In this document: piece by piece, positions 53,547 through 62,371 of the stretch | Layout of the letters: the number at the start of each line of letters is the position of its first letter | How positions within the stretch are numbered: position 1 is the stretch's first letter | Source: Paractinoplanes aksuensis | GTDB lineage: Bacteria > Actinomycetota > Actinomycetes > Mycobacteriales > Micromonosporaceae | Direction of reading: 5' to 3' | NCBI RefSeq assembly: GCF_024137025.1 | Contig: NZ_JAMYJR010000001.1 | Location: forward strand, 341,541 to 405,540 | DNA length: 64,000 nt | The notes under the pieces: generated by a model | The model's database searches: none | The model's input: the letters and a program-made list of their open reading frames with translations, nothing else | Told to the model about the DNA's origin: nothing | Position numbers and translations under genes: made by a program

Positions 53547-54364
53547 CGCAGCGGCGGGTCGGGCTGGTTCTGGCGCGGGCCTCGCGGGTGCTCGGCGAGG
53601 AACCGTACTACCACGAGTTCCTCGAAGGGCTGGAACGCGTGCTCACCCCCGCGGGCGTGTCGGTGCTGGTCACCGTGGTCACCGACCGCGAGGCGGAAAG
53701 CGCCGTCTACGAACGCTGGGCCGCCGAGGGCCGGGTCGACGGCGTGGTGCTGGTCGACCTGGCGCCGGACGACTCCCGAGTCGAGCTGATCGACCGCCTG
53801 GGCCTGCCCGCAGTAGTCCTGGGCGCACCGTCCACGGCCTCGGGCCTGCCCACGGTCTGGACCGACGACGCCGGCTGGGCCCAGGAGGCGGTGCGCTTCC
53901 TGGCCGACCGCGGCCACACGGTGATCGCCCACATCAGCGGCCCCCACACGTTCGCCCACACCCAGCTACGCCAGTCCGGCGCCGACGCCGAGGCTTCGGA
54001 GCGCGGGTTGACGCTGGTGCGGTCCGAAGGCGATTACTCGTACGAATCGGGCCGGCTCGCCACGGCCGAGCTGCTGCCGAGATCCCCGACGGCGATCGTG
54101 TGCGACAACGACCTGATGGCGCTGGCCGCCCTGGACGAACTACGAGACCGAGGCCTGTCCGTCCCCACCGACGTATCTGTGGTGGCCTGGGACGACTCGG
54201 CGCTGTGCCAGCTGGCGACACCCCCACTGTCCGCCATGAGCCACGACGTGGGCCGCATCGGCGAACTGGCCGGAGGCGCCCTGCTCGACGCCTTGGCCGG
54301 CAAACCCCCCACGGTGTACGAGGCCCCGGCCGCTCACATAGTCGCCCGAGCCAGCACAAGCTGA
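53537..54364 (+). CDS. LacI-type sugar-binding protein without a DNA-binding domain
   Basis: 275 aa from GTG 53537. Starts directly with the periplasmic-binding-protein core of LacI/GalR regulators (RRVGLVLARASRVLGEEPYY) and contains EGRVDGVVLVDLA, ICDNDLMALAALDELRDRGL-type (CDNDLMALAALDEL) and TPPLSAMSHDVGRIGELAGG. The normal ~60-residue N-terminal HTH is missing and there is no room for it before the ROK gene (48 bp). It may sense sugar for the ROK regulator or be a relic. Confidence 0.8.
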   Translation: MTQAQRRVGLVLARASRVLGEEPYYHEFLEGLERVLTPAGVSVLVTVVTDREAESAVYERWAAEGRVDGVVLVDLAPDDSRVELIDRLGLPAVVLGAPSTASGLPTVWTDDAGWAQEAVRFLADRGHTVIAHISGPHTFAHTQLRQSGADAEASERGLTLVRSEGDYSYESGRLATAELLPRSPTAIVCDNDLMALAALDELRDRGLSVPTDVSVVAWDDSALCQLATPPLSAMSHDVGRIGELAGGALLDALAGKPPTVYEAPAAHIVARASTS

Positions 54365-54429
54365 CCCCACCACCTCCTCCGCCTCATCACCCCTCGTTCG
54401 CGTCACTTCCGCTCATCTCCGCTCGCGCA

Positions 54430-54757
54430 GAGACGAGCCGTCTCGTCTCGCGGCTCCCGCGCTTCCGGCCCCTTGCTCGTCTCGCGCCTCCCGCGCTTCC
54501 GGTCCCTTGTTTGTCTCGCGCCTCCCGCGCTTCCGGCCCCTCGCTGCGGTGAGACGAAACGGTTCGTCTCGCGGCGCGGTGCGTGCCCCCGCTCGTGGTC
54601 GTTCCGGGCGATCGTGAGACGAGTCGTTCGTCTCGCGCCCACCGCGCCTCCGGTCCCTCACTCTGGCGAGACGAAACGACTCGTCTCGCCTCGCGGCTCG
54701 TCGCCAAGCCGCCCGGCCAGGGGGCGAGGGCTGTGACGAGACGAGGCGTAGCGTCTC
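54430..54757. repeat. Array of five GAGACGA hairpins
   Basis: Inverted repeats with a shared arm: GAGACGAG/CTCGTCTC (54430-54449), GAGACGAA/TTCGTCTC (54551-54570), GAGACGA/TCGTCTC (54616-54634), GGCGAGACGA/TCGTCTCGCC (54665-54690), GAGACG/CGTCTC (54738-54757). Loops are 4-8 bases and differ. All lie between the LacI-type gene and the mannan operon. Confidence 0.85.
54445..54546. repeat. Three 34-bp tandem repeats
   Basis: Units start at 54445, 54479 and 54513 (each begins GTCTCGCG, with CTCCCGCGCTTCCGG inside). They overlap the first hairpin of the GAGACGA array. Non-coding. Confidence 0.85.
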
Positions 54758-54850
54758 TCCGGCTCTCACCTCTGTTTCGATACCGAGTATGAACGGCCCG
54801 CTGAGCTGCGGATACGTCGACGCGCGACCACTTAAATTATTAATCTAAGC

Positions 54851-54880
54851 TTGACAGGTGCGCAACCCGCGTCACATGCT
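54851..54880 (+). promoter_or_regulatory. Candidate promoter of the mannan operon
   Basis: TTGACA at 54851-54856 behind an AT-rich, UP-element-like stretch (54832-54850). A -10 at about 54875 (CATGCT) is weak. It is the only promoter-like sequence before the solute-binding gene at 54924. Confidence 0.35.
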
Positions 54881-54923
54881 GGGCGCCCTACGGCGGTACC
54901 GCATTCGATGAATGGGCGGCAGC

Positions 54924-56237
54924 ATGATCAATAGAAGGCACTTCCTCGGGCTGGGTGCGGCGGCAACGTCCCTCGCCCTGCTGGCCGGGTGCACCGGTGG
55001 CGCGGGCGGCGATGACGACAGCAGCGGCGCGTCCGGTGGATCGATCACGGGCGAGATCACGGTTCTGACCAACCGCACGGACCTGGCGGAGACGACCCTC
55101 CCGGCGTACGCCAAGAAGTTCGAGGTCAAATATCCGGGCACCAAGGTCAGTTTCGAGGCGGTGACCAACTACGAGGGTGACGTCACCACGCAGCTCAGCT
55201 CGGGCGACTACGGCGACGTGCTGCTCATCCCGAACACCGTTGCGGTCGACCAGCTCGGTCAGTTCTTCGAGTCGCTCGGCACCACCGACGAGCTCAAGGC
55301 CAAGTACCGCTTCGTCGACGAGAAGGCGTTCGACAGTCAGGTCTATGGGCTGTCGCTCGGCGGCGTCGCCAACGGCCTGGTCGTGAACAAGCGCGTCTGG
55401 CAGCAGGCCGGCGTCACCGCCCCGCCCAAGACCACTGAGGAGTTCCTGGCCGGGCTGGCCAAGGTCAAGGCGACCGGCGCGGTGCCGTTCTACACGAACT
55501 ACAAGGACGGCTGGCCGCTCAGTTTCTTCAACAGCCAGCGCGCGATCGTGGCCGACCCGGCCATCAACGACAAGTTCCCGGCCGACCCGTCACCATGGCA
55601 ACCCGGAAAAATTGAGTACGTCACCGACGGGCTGCTGTTCGACATCGTGCGCGCCGGTCTCAGCGAGAAGGATCCGCTGACCACCAACTGGGAAGCGTCC
55701 AAGCCGATGATCGCCACCGGCAAGGTGGCCACGATGCTGCTCGGCTCGTGGGCCGTGCCGCAGATGAAGGACGCGGCCGAGGCGGCCGGCGCGAACCCGG
55801 ACGACATCGCGTTCTGGCCGTTCCCGTACCAGACCGGCGGCAAGTTCCACGCCCGCATCGAGGGCGACTACAAGGCGGCGGTCAGCAAATCGTCGGACAA
55901 CAAGACAACCGCGCGGGCGTGGCTCGACTGGTTCGTCAACGAGTCCGGCTTCGCCGCCGACCAGGAGGCGATCCCGCCCGCGATCGGCCAGCCGTTGCCC
56001 GCCTCGCTCAAGGCGTTCCAGGACACCGGTGTCGAGCTGCTCGAGCTGCCCGCGGCGACCACCAACGCCGGCAAGGAGGACGAGATCATCAAGGAGTCCG
56101 AGATCGACCTGGCCGGCAACATCTACCGCCAGAAGCTGGTCGACATCGCGCGCGGCGCGGCCAAGGGCGACAAGGACTCGTACTTCGCCGAGCTCAACAA
56201 GCGCTGGAGCGAAGCCCAGGCCCGGATCATGAAATGA
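54924..56237 (+). CDS. Sugar ABC transporter solute-binding lipoprotein
   Basis: 437 aa from ATG 54924 (ATG 54912 possible). Twin-arginine-like lipoprotein signal MINRRHFLGLGAAATSLALL with lipobox Cys23. Class I (MalE/UgpB-like) body with ITVLTNRTDLAETTLPAYAK and the ligand-closing GSWAVPQMKDAAEAAG region. Binds an oligosaccharide outside the membrane. First gene of the mannan cluster, coupled by an ATGA overlap to the first permease. Confidence 0.9.
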   Translation: MINRRHFLGLGAAATSLALLAGCTGGAGGDDDSSGASGGSITGEITVLTNRTDLAETTLPAYAKKFEVKYPGTKVSFEAVTNYEGDVTTQLSSGDYGDVLLIPNTVAVDQLGQFFESLGTTDELKAKYRFVDEKAFDSQVYGLSLGGVANGLVVNKRVWQQAGVTAPPKTTEEFLAGLAKVKATGAVPFYTNYKDGWPLSFFNSQRAIVADPAINDKFPADPSPWQPGKIEYVTDGLLFDIVRAGLSEKDPLTTNWEASKPMIATGKVATMLLGSWAVPQMKDAAEAAGANPDDIAFWPFPYQTGGKFHARIEGDYKAAVSKSSDNKTTARAWLDWFVNESGFAADQEAIPPAIGQPLPASLKAFQDTGVELLELPAATTNAGKEDEIIKESEIDLAGNIYRQKLVDIARGAAKGDKDSYFAELNKRWSEAQARIMK

Positions 56238-57139
56238 CCGCGCCGCCCTTGTCCGCGCGCGTTCCACCCCGGCGCAAACGCAGAATCGCCACGCACTGGC
56301 TGTATCTGGGACCGGCCGTGGCTCTGCTCATCACGTTCACGTACGTGCCGGTCGGCAACATGGTCTGGTACAGCTTCCACCGCTGGGACGGCCTGGACGT
56401 CACGATGGACCCGGCCGGCTGGGACAACTACATCCGGGTGTTCACCGACGAGCGTTACTGGCGCGTTTTCCTCATCAGCCTGTACTACTTCGTCGCGTCG
56501 TTCGCGCAGATCGCCATCGCCCTGTACTTCGCGGTCGTTCTGTCGTTCAGCACCCGGTTCCGCAACCTGTTCAAGGGAATCCTGTTCTTTCCGTACCTGC
56601 TCAACGGCGTCGCGGTCGGGTTCGTGTTCCTCTATTTGTTCCAGCCGGGCGGCACGCTCGACAGCGTGTTGAAGCTGGTCGGCCTGGGTGACCAGTCGCG
56701 ACAGTGGCTGGGCGATCCGGATGTCGCGAACATCTCGCTGGCCGGCACGTCGGTCTGGCGGTTCACGGGATTGAGTTTCGTGCTGTTCCTGGGCGCGATC
56801 CAGTCGATCCCGAACGAGATCTACGAGGCGGCCGACCTCGACGGCGCCAACCGGTGGCACCAGTTCCGGTACATCATCGCCCCCGGTATCCGCCGCATCA
56901 TCAGCCTGAGCTTCATCCTGGCCATCTCGGGCAGCCTGGCCGTCTTCGAGATCCCGTTCATCATGACCGGCGGGGCCAACGGCACTCGTACGTTCGTCAT
57001 ACAAGCCTACGAAACGGCGTTCCAGTTCCGGCAGATCGGCCTGGCCTCGGCCATGGCCGTGGTCCTGCTGCTCGTCGTCCTGCTGATCACCTGGATCCAA
57101 CGCCGCCTGATCCCCGACGACGAGGTGAGCCTGTCGTGA
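56234..57139 (+). CDS. Sugar ABC permease, MalF-type
   Basis: 301 aa, six membrane helices. EAA loop EAADLDGANRWHQFRYIIAP near residue 200. Coupled at both ends by 4-bp overlaps (ATGA, GTGA). The cluster has no ATPase gene; in actinobacteria a shared MsiK-type ATPase usually serves such systems. Confidence 0.92.
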   Translation: MTAPPLSARVPPRRKRRIATHWLYLGPAVALLITFTYVPVGNMVWYSFHRWDGLDVTMDPAGWDNYIRVFTDERYWRVFLISLYYFVASFAQIAIALYFAVVLSFSTRFRNLFKGILFFPYLLNGVAVGFVFLYLFQPGGTLDSVLKLVGLGDQSRQWLGDPDVANISLAGTSVWRFTGLSFVLFLGAIQSIPNEIYEAADLDGANRWHQFRYIIAPGIRRIISLSFILAISGSLAVFEIPFIMTGGANGTRTFVIQAYETAFQFRQIGLASAMAVVLLLVVLLITWIQRRLIPDDEVSLS

Positions 57140-58323
57140 CCAACTCCGATACCGAGGGACCCAACTCTTCCATCGGCCCGACAGGCGGTTCGCGAACGCA
57201 TGGCGACCATCCGGTCGGCGGCCCGGTAGGTGGTTCGCGAGCACGTGGCGACCATCCGGTCGGCGGCCCGGTAGGTGGTTCGCGGGCACGTGGCGACCAT
57301 GCGGGCGGCGGCCCGTTCGGCGGCCCGCGAACGCTTGGTGACCATTCGGCCGGCCGGCCGGTGGCTGTTCCGCGAGCGTCCGGCGAGCATTCGGTCGGTG
57401 GGCCGCCCGCCCGTGGGGCGACTCAAAACTCGACCCGCCTTAGGGGCACTGGCGGTCGTGGTGGTCGTTCATCGGCGGGGGTTCGGCGAGGGCGTCCCGG
57501 GCTTGCGAGCGTTGCTGCGGCCGGCAACTACACATCGCTGGTGGTGGCGTCGGTCATCGTCCTCGTGCCGTTGGTGGTCGTGTTGTTCGCGGCGTTCAAG
57601 ACGCACGCCGAATACAGCACCTCCGGTCCACTGACACCGCCGCGGGACTGGCTCAACTTCGACAACTTCGCGACGGCCTGGTCCAAGGGGCACATGCTGC
57701 GCGGATTCTGGAACACGACGGTCATCTTGGTGATTTCGCTGACCGGCACGGTATTTGTGGGGACCCTGGCCGCGTACGCCATAAGCCGTTTCTCTTTTAC
57801 TCTGAAGCGCGTCGTGCTGGGGCTGTTCCTGGTGGCGGCGCTCGTGCCCGGCGTGACGACGCAGGTGGCGACCTATCAGATCGTCAAGTCGATGGGCCTG
57901 GTCAACACTCCGTGGGCCGCGATCGTGCTGTTCCTCGGCACGGACATCGTCTCGATCTACATCTTCATCCAGTTCATGCAGTCGATTCCGCGCAGCCTCG
58001 ACGAAGCGGCGGTGATCGACGGCGCCAACCGTTTCACCGTCTACCGCAAGATCGTGCTGCCGTTGATGCGCCCGGCGATCGCCACCGTCGTGATCATCAA
58101 GGGAATCGCCATTTACAACGAGTTCTACATTCCATTCCTCTATATGCGCTCGCCCGAGCTGAATGTCATCTCGACAGCGCTGTTCCGCTTCAAAGGACCG
58201 TACGGCGCGCAGTGGGAGACGATCGCCGCCTGCACGATGATCGTCATCCTGCCCACGGTCGTCATTTTCCTGCTGCTGCAACGGTTCATCTACAACGGCG
58301 TCACCGCGGGAGCCACCAAGTGA
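57136..58323 (+). CDS. Sugar ABC permease, MalG-type, with a repeat-containing N-terminal extension
   Basis: 395 aa, against about 280 for the family. Residues 17-91 are five 15-residue repeats (GGSRARGDHPVGGPV type) encoded by 45-bp tandem repeats, followed by a Gly/Arg-rich stretch to about 130. Normal permease sequence begins there (TM1 YTSLVVASVIVLVPLVVVLF) and has the EAA loop DEAAVIDGANRFTVYRKIVL. The extension is predicted cytoplasmic and disordered. GTG 57136 in a GTGA overlap. Confidence 0.88.
   Translation: MTNSDTEGPNSSIGPTGGSRTHGDHPVGGPVGGSRARGDHPVGGPVGGSRARGDHAGGGPFGGPRTLGDHSAGRPVAVPRASGEHSVGGPPARGATQNSTRLRGTGGRGGRSSAGVRRGRPGLASVAAAGNYTSLVVASVIVLVPLVVVLFAAFKTHAEYSTSGPLTPPRDWLNFDNFATAWSKGHMLRGFWNTTVILVISLTGTVFVGTLAAYAISRFSFTLKRVVLGLFLVAALVPGVTTQVATYQIVKSMGLVNTPWAAIVLFLGTDIVSIYIFIQFMQSIPRSLDEAAVIDGANRFTVYRKIVLPLMRPAIATVVIIKGIAIYNEFYIPFLYMRSPELNVISTALFRFKGPYGAQWETIAACTMIVILPTVVIFLLLQRFIYNGVTAGATK
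57184..57408. repeat. Five 45-bp tandem repeats in the permease gene
   Basis: Units start at 57184, 57229, 57274, 57319 and 57364. The first three are close copies, the last two diverged. Length is a multiple of three, so frame is kept. Confidence 0.9.
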
Positions 58324-61262
58324 GCAAAATCGAGCACCATTTGGACGGTCGATGGACCTTGACCGGTCCGCCCGGCCACATCCCGGCGACCGTTCCCGGT
58401 TGTGTGCACACGGATCTGCTGGCCGCCGGCAAAATCGTCGACCCGTTCCTGGGCGAGAACGAGAAAGCCGTCGACTGGGTCGGCCGCGCCAACTGGATGT
58501 ACGAGCGTGACATCGCCTGGTCCGGCCCCCGCCCCGACCGCATCGACCTGGTCTTCGACGGCCTCGACACGGTCGCCGACATCGAACTCGACGGCGTCGT
58601 GCTCGGGTCGACCCGCAACATGCACCGCAGCTACCGCTTCGACGTCACCGACCTGCTGGGCGACGGCCTGCGCCCACTACGCGTCCGCTTCACGTCGGCC
58701 TACACCGAGGCCGAGCGAATGCAGTCCCAGTTGGGACCCAGACCCAACGCGTACCCCGAACCATTCAACTTCGTCCGCAAAATGGCCTGCAGCTTCGGCT
58801 GGGACTGGGGCCCGACCCTCGTGACGGCCGGCATCTGGCGCGGCGTGCGCTTGGAGGGCTGGAGCACCGCACGTCTCCGTTCAGTCAAACCTCTTATGAC
58901 GTACGCGGGGGAGCGTGGCCACCTCAACCTGAGCCTCGCGCTCGACCGCGCAGACCCCACCTCCGGAGCGCGGCGGCCTTCTGCGGCGGCGCGCGTCTCG
59001 GCGGACGCTACTTCTGGAGCGCGGGAGCCTTCTGCGGCGGCCCGCGTCTCGGCGGACGCCACTTCTGGAGCGCGGGAGCCTTCTGCGGCGGCCCGCGTCT
59101 CGGCGGACGCCACTTCTGGAGCGCGGGAGCCTTCTGCGGCGGCCCGCGTCTCGGCGGACGCCTCCTCCGGAGCGCGGCAGCCTTCCACGGCAGCCTGCGT
59201 CTCGGCTGACGCCACCTCCGGAGCGCGGGATCCCTCCACTACAGCCCGCGTCTCGGCAGACGCCATCCCCGGACCGCAGCGGCCCGCCACCACAGCCGAA
59301 TCAACGGCGAACGGGCCCGGGATCGATGCCGGCGTGCCGCTTCGGGTTCGGGTCTGGCTGGACGATCGGGAATTGTATGACGGTCCGTTCGTCGACGCGA
59401 TCACGCTCTCGGACATCGACGCTGAGCCGTGGAACCCCCGCGGCTATGGGAACGCGCAGCTATACGACCTGACCGTGGTGTTGCTCGACGGCGATGTCGA
59501 GCTCGACCGGTGGCAGCGGCGGGCCGGCTTCCGCACGGTCGACATCGACCACACCGGCGGGGCATTCGTCTTTCACGTCAACGAGACGCCGGTGTTCGTC
59601 AAGGGCGTGAACTGGATCCCCGACGACATCTTCCCGTCGCGGATGACCCGGGACCGGTACGCGCGGCGACTGGGCGAAGCGGCCGCCGCCGGGGTCAACC
59701 TCGTCCGGGTGTGGGGCGGCGGCATCTACGAGAGCCGCGACTTCTACGAGCTGTGCGACGAGCTCGGCCTGATGGTATGGCAGGACTTCCCGTTCGCTTG
59801 TGCCTGTTACCCCGAGGAGGAGCCCCTGCACTCCGAGGTCGTCGCCGAGGCGCGGGAGAACGTGGTGCGCCTGGCCTCGCACCCGAGCCTGGTCGCCTGG
59901 AACGGCAACAACGAGAACCTCTGGCTGTACGGCGCCGACAATTGGGCCTCGCGACCCGGCGGCGACCAGAGCTGGGGCGAGACCTACTACCTGAAGACGT
60001 TGCCCGACATCGTCTCCGAGCTCGACCCCACGCGCCCGTACATGGCCGGCAGCCCGTGGTCCGGTTCCTGGGAGCACGAACCCAACTCGCCCGACCACGG
60101 AACGTTCCACTCATGGGAGGTCTGGAACCGCGAGGACTACCTCAACTACCGAGACTCGGCACCCCGTTTCGTGGCCGAGTTCGGCTGGCAGGCCCCACCC
60201 GCGTGGCGGACCCTGCGCGAGGCGGTCACCGACGAGCCGATGCGCCCCGACTCGCCCGGCGTCCTGCACCACCAGAAGGCGATCGACGGCAACGGCAAAC
60301 TCGCGCGTGGCCTCGCCGATCACTTCCCGGAGCCGCGCAGCACCGAGGCCTGGCACTACCTGACCCAGCTCAATCAGGTGCGCGCTGTGCGAACCGGAAT
60401 CGCGCACTGGCGCTCATATTGGCCGCACACCGCGGGCACCATCCTGTGGCAGCTCAACGACCTGTGGCCGGTCATCTCGTGGGCCGCCATCGACGGGGCC
60501 GGCCGCCGCAAACCCCTCTACTTCGAGATGCGGTCCCTGTACGCCGACCGGACCCTGACCATCCAGCCTCGCCCCGACGGCCTGGCGGTCGCGGTGATGA
60601 ACGACCACTCCGACCTGTGGACAGACATCGTGCGGGTCGCGCGAATGGACAGCCAGGGTGTCGAATCCGCCGTGTTCGAAACGGCGATCGAAGTCCCACC
60701 CCGCTCCAACGTGCTCATCCCGGTCCCCAGTCACCTGACCACCACCGACCAGAACCCGTCCGACGTCCTGGTCGCTCAGGTCCTCACCCCTCGAAGCCAC
60801 CCCGACAGCTCGCGGCTCAGTGACTCTTCCACCGACGTCATCCCGCCGCGGGGGACCGCGATCACGCGGTCGGCGGGCAGGCCATCCGGGGACGTCGAGG
60901 CGGCCAGTTCATGGGCCGCCGGCTCACGGTCAACCGGCGGGCCGGCTGGAGGCGTACGGGACCTTTGGTTCTTCCAGGACTATCACCGGGAGGACCCGGG
61001 GTTGACGGTGACCGTGGAAGCCGTACTGGAAGGGCTTGATGTCACCGTGCGGTCCGCGGGACTGGCGCGGGACGTTCTGCTGCAACCCGACCGGATCCAT
61101 CCCGCAGCCACCGTGGATCAGGGCTTCGTGACCCTGCTCCCGGGCGAGGAGACCACCTTCCGCGTACGCAACGCAGCCGGACCCGGTGCCGCCCTGGCAC
61201 TGGATGCCGGGCTGATCAGAGCTCCGTGGGTCCTGACCGATCTCGCGACGGCCCTGCGGTGA
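58320..61262 (+). CDS. GH2 beta-mannosidase with tandem-repeat insertion
   Basis: 980 aa, against about 830-860 for the family. Sugar-binding domain (HLDGRWTLTGPPGHIPATVP, CSFGWDWGPTLVTAGIWRGV), Ig-like domain, TIM barrel with acid/base Glu in AWNGNNEN and nucleophile Glu in VAEFGWQ. No signal peptide: a cytoplasmic exo-mannosidase acting on imported manno-oligosaccharides. Residues about 211-329 are seven 17-residue repeats (ATSGAREPSAAARVSAD) inside the Ig-like domain; a second low-complexity insert lies near residues 825-880. GTG 58320 overlaps the permease stop by 4 bp. Confidence 0.92.
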   Translation: MSKIEHHLDGRWTLTGPPGHIPATVPGCVHTDLLAAGKIVDPFLGENEKAVDWVGRANWMYERDIAWSGPRPDRIDLVFDGLDTVADIELDGVVLGSTRNMHRSYRFDVTDLLGDGLRPLRVRFTSAYTEAERMQSQLGPRPNAYPEPFNFVRKMACSFGWDWGPTLVTAGIWRGVRLEGWSTARLRSVKPLMTYAGERGHLNLSLALDRADPTSGARRPSAAARVSADATSGAREPSAAARVSADATSGAREPSAAARVSADATSGAREPSAAARVSADASSGARQPSTAACVSADATSGARDPSTTARVSADAIPGPQRPATTAESTANGPGIDAGVPLRVRVWLDDRELYDGPFVDAITLSDIDAEPWNPRGYGNAQLYDLTVVLLDGDVELDRWQRRAGFRTVDIDHTGGAFVFHVNETPVFVKGVNWIPDDIFPSRMTRDRYARRLGEAAAAGVNLVRVWGGGIYESRDFYELCDELGLMVWQDFPFACACYPEEEPLHSEVVAEARENVVRLASHPSLVAWNGNNENLWLYGADNWASRPGGDQSWGETYYLKTLPDIVSELDPTRPYMAGSPWSGSWEHEPNSPDHGTFHSWEVWNREDYLNYRDSAPRFVAEFGWQAPPAWRTLREAVTDEPMRPDSPGVLHHQKAIDGNGKLARGLADHFPEPRSTEAWHYLTQLNQVRAVRTGIAHWRSYWPHTAGTILWQLNDLWPVISWAAIDGAGRRKPLYFEMRSLYADRTLTIQPRPDGLAVAVMNDHSDLWTDIVRVARMDSQGVESAVFETAIEVPPRSNVLIPVPSHLTTTDQNPSDVLVAQVLTPRSHPDSSRLSDSSTDVIPPRGTAITRSAGRPSGDVEAASSWAAGSRSTGGPAGGVRDLWFFQDYHREDPGLTVTVEAVLEGLDVTVRSAGLARDVLLQPDRIHPAATVDQGFVTLLPGEETTFRVRNAAGPGAALALDAGLIRAPWVLTDLATALR
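58950..59306. repeat. Seven 51-bp tandem repeats in the beta-mannosidase gene
   Basis: Units start at 58950, 59001, 59052, 59103, 59154, 59205 and 59256. Units 3 and 4 are identical, unit 2 differs by one base; the outer units are diverged. Each encodes 17 residues. Confidence 0.92.
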
Positions 61263-61297
61263 GTTTTCCGTCCCCCAACGGAGAGGAAACCCCCTCG

Positions 61298-62290
61298 ATG
61301 AAGATCCCCCGTCCGGCCTGGGTCGTCGGCACCGTCGCGGTGCTGCTCGGCGCGGGCATCGTCCACGCCACGAGCGCTTCGGCGTTCGCGGCCACCCCTC
61401 GATCATCGGTAATCGATTATCTGCGCTCGATCAGCGGCACCTCGATCGTGTCGGGGCAGCACAACAAGGAACCGGCTTCGGCCCCCGGCGCGTACACCCA
61501 GCAGGTGCACGACATCACGGGCCAGTGGCCCGGTCTGTGGGGCGGCGACATGATGTTCCGCTCCGACGACATCAACAACCGGCAGCGCGTGGTCGACCAG
61601 GCCAAGACCGAGTGGCGCAACGGTTCGCTGGTCGCGCTGACCTGGCACGCGTGCTCGCCGACGGTCGGGCGTACGTGCGAGTTCGAGGGCGGGGTCAAGA
61701 CCCGCATCTCGGACAGCCAGTTCCAGCAGATCGTCACCGGTGGCACCGCGCTGAACCAGACGTGGCGCAGTCGGATGGCCGAGGTCGTGCCCTATCTGCG
61801 GCAGCTGCGGGACGCCGGTGTCCCGGTGCTGTGGCGCCCGTTCCATGAGATGAACGAGACCTGGAACTGGTGGGGCGGCCGCCCCGGCGCCAACGGCGGA
61901 TCGAAGATCTTCCAGCAGATGAAGGACTACTTCGACAGCCAGGGCCTGACCAACCTGATCTGGGTCTGGAACGTGCAGGACAACCCGGCCGGCGGCTGGT
62001 CGTCGTACTACCCGGGCAGCAACTACGTCGACGTGGTCTCGCTGGACGCCTGGTACAAGGCGTACCCGTCGAGCGCTGACTACCAGCAAATGCAATCGAT
62101 CGCCGGGGCCAAGCCGATCGCGATCGCCGAGATGGGCAAGGTGCCCAACAACGCCCTGCTGACGAGCCAGACCCGCTGGGCGTACTTCATGATCTGGTCC
62201 GAACAGCTGCGCGGCAGCAACACCAACGCCGAGATCCAGACCGCGTACTTCCACCCCCGGGTCCTGAACCAGGGCGAGGTCCGCTTCTAG
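61298..62290 (+). CDS. GH26 endo-beta-1,4-mannanase
   Basis: 330 aa, secreted (signal peptide about 1-31, ending ATSASAFA). GH26 TIM barrel with acid/base Glu184 in WRPFHEMNETWNWWG and nucleophile Glu278 in IAIAEMGK. Cuts mannan outside the cell; the ABC importer and GH2 enzyme would take up and finish the products. No carbohydrate-binding module. 35 bp after the GH2 gene. Confidence 0.92.
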   Translation: MKIPRPAWVVGTVAVLLGAGIVHATSASAFAATPRSSVIDYLRSISGTSIVSGQHNKEPASAPGAYTQQVHDITGQWPGLWGGDMMFRSDDINNRQRVVDQAKTEWRNGSLVALTWHACSPTVGRTCEFEGGVKTRISDSQFQQIVTGGTALNQTWRSRMAEVVPYLRQLRDAGVPVLWRPFHEMNETWNWWGGRPGANGGSKIFQQMKDYFDSQGLTNLIWVWNVQDNPAGGWSSYYPGSNYVDVVSLDAWYKAYPSSADYQQMQSIAGAKPIAIAEMGKVPNNALLTSQTRWAYFMIWSEQLRGSNTNAEIQTAYFHPRVLNQGEVRF

Positions 62291-62295
62291 CAGCA

Positions 62296-62331
62296 GCGCC
62301 GGTGTCGCGGAGCCATCCGCGACACCGGCGC
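62296..62331 (+). terminator. Terminator of the mannan operon
   Basis: Perfect 15-bp stem GCGCCGGTGTCGCGG / CCGCGACACCGGCGC with a 6-base loop, 5 bp after the GH26 stop. Confidence 0.85.
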
Positions 62332-62371
62332 CGGCCCGGCCGTTGTCAGCGGAGCTGTCGATCAGCGTGGG

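Larger units (their letters stand above)
54365..54850. other. Non-coding interval rich in repeats
   Basis: About 490 bp with no credible gene. Open frames on both strands are Arg/Ser-rich shadows of repeats. It holds three 34-bp tandem repeats and five GAGACGA hairpins (listed separately), followed by an AT-rich stretch (CTTAAATTATTAATCTAAG, 54832-54850) just before the ABC operon promoter. Confidence 0.7.

Noticed and set aside
54430..54757. CRISPR array
   Set aside because: Repeats are inverted hairpins at irregular distances without unique spacers, and no cas gene is present.
54387..54792. Several open frames of 69-118 aa on both strands
   Set aside because: They are translations of the 34-bp repeats and hairpins (repeating RETRLV/ARRDE patterns), without ribosome sites.
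57007..57426. 139-aa minus-strand frame with repeated RMVATCSRTTYRAAD
   Set aside because: Antisense reading of the 45-bp repeats inside the permease gene.
58700..59416. 238-aa minus-strand repeat protein
   Set aside because: Antisense reading of the 51-bp repeats inside the GH2 gene, which has intact catalytic motifs.
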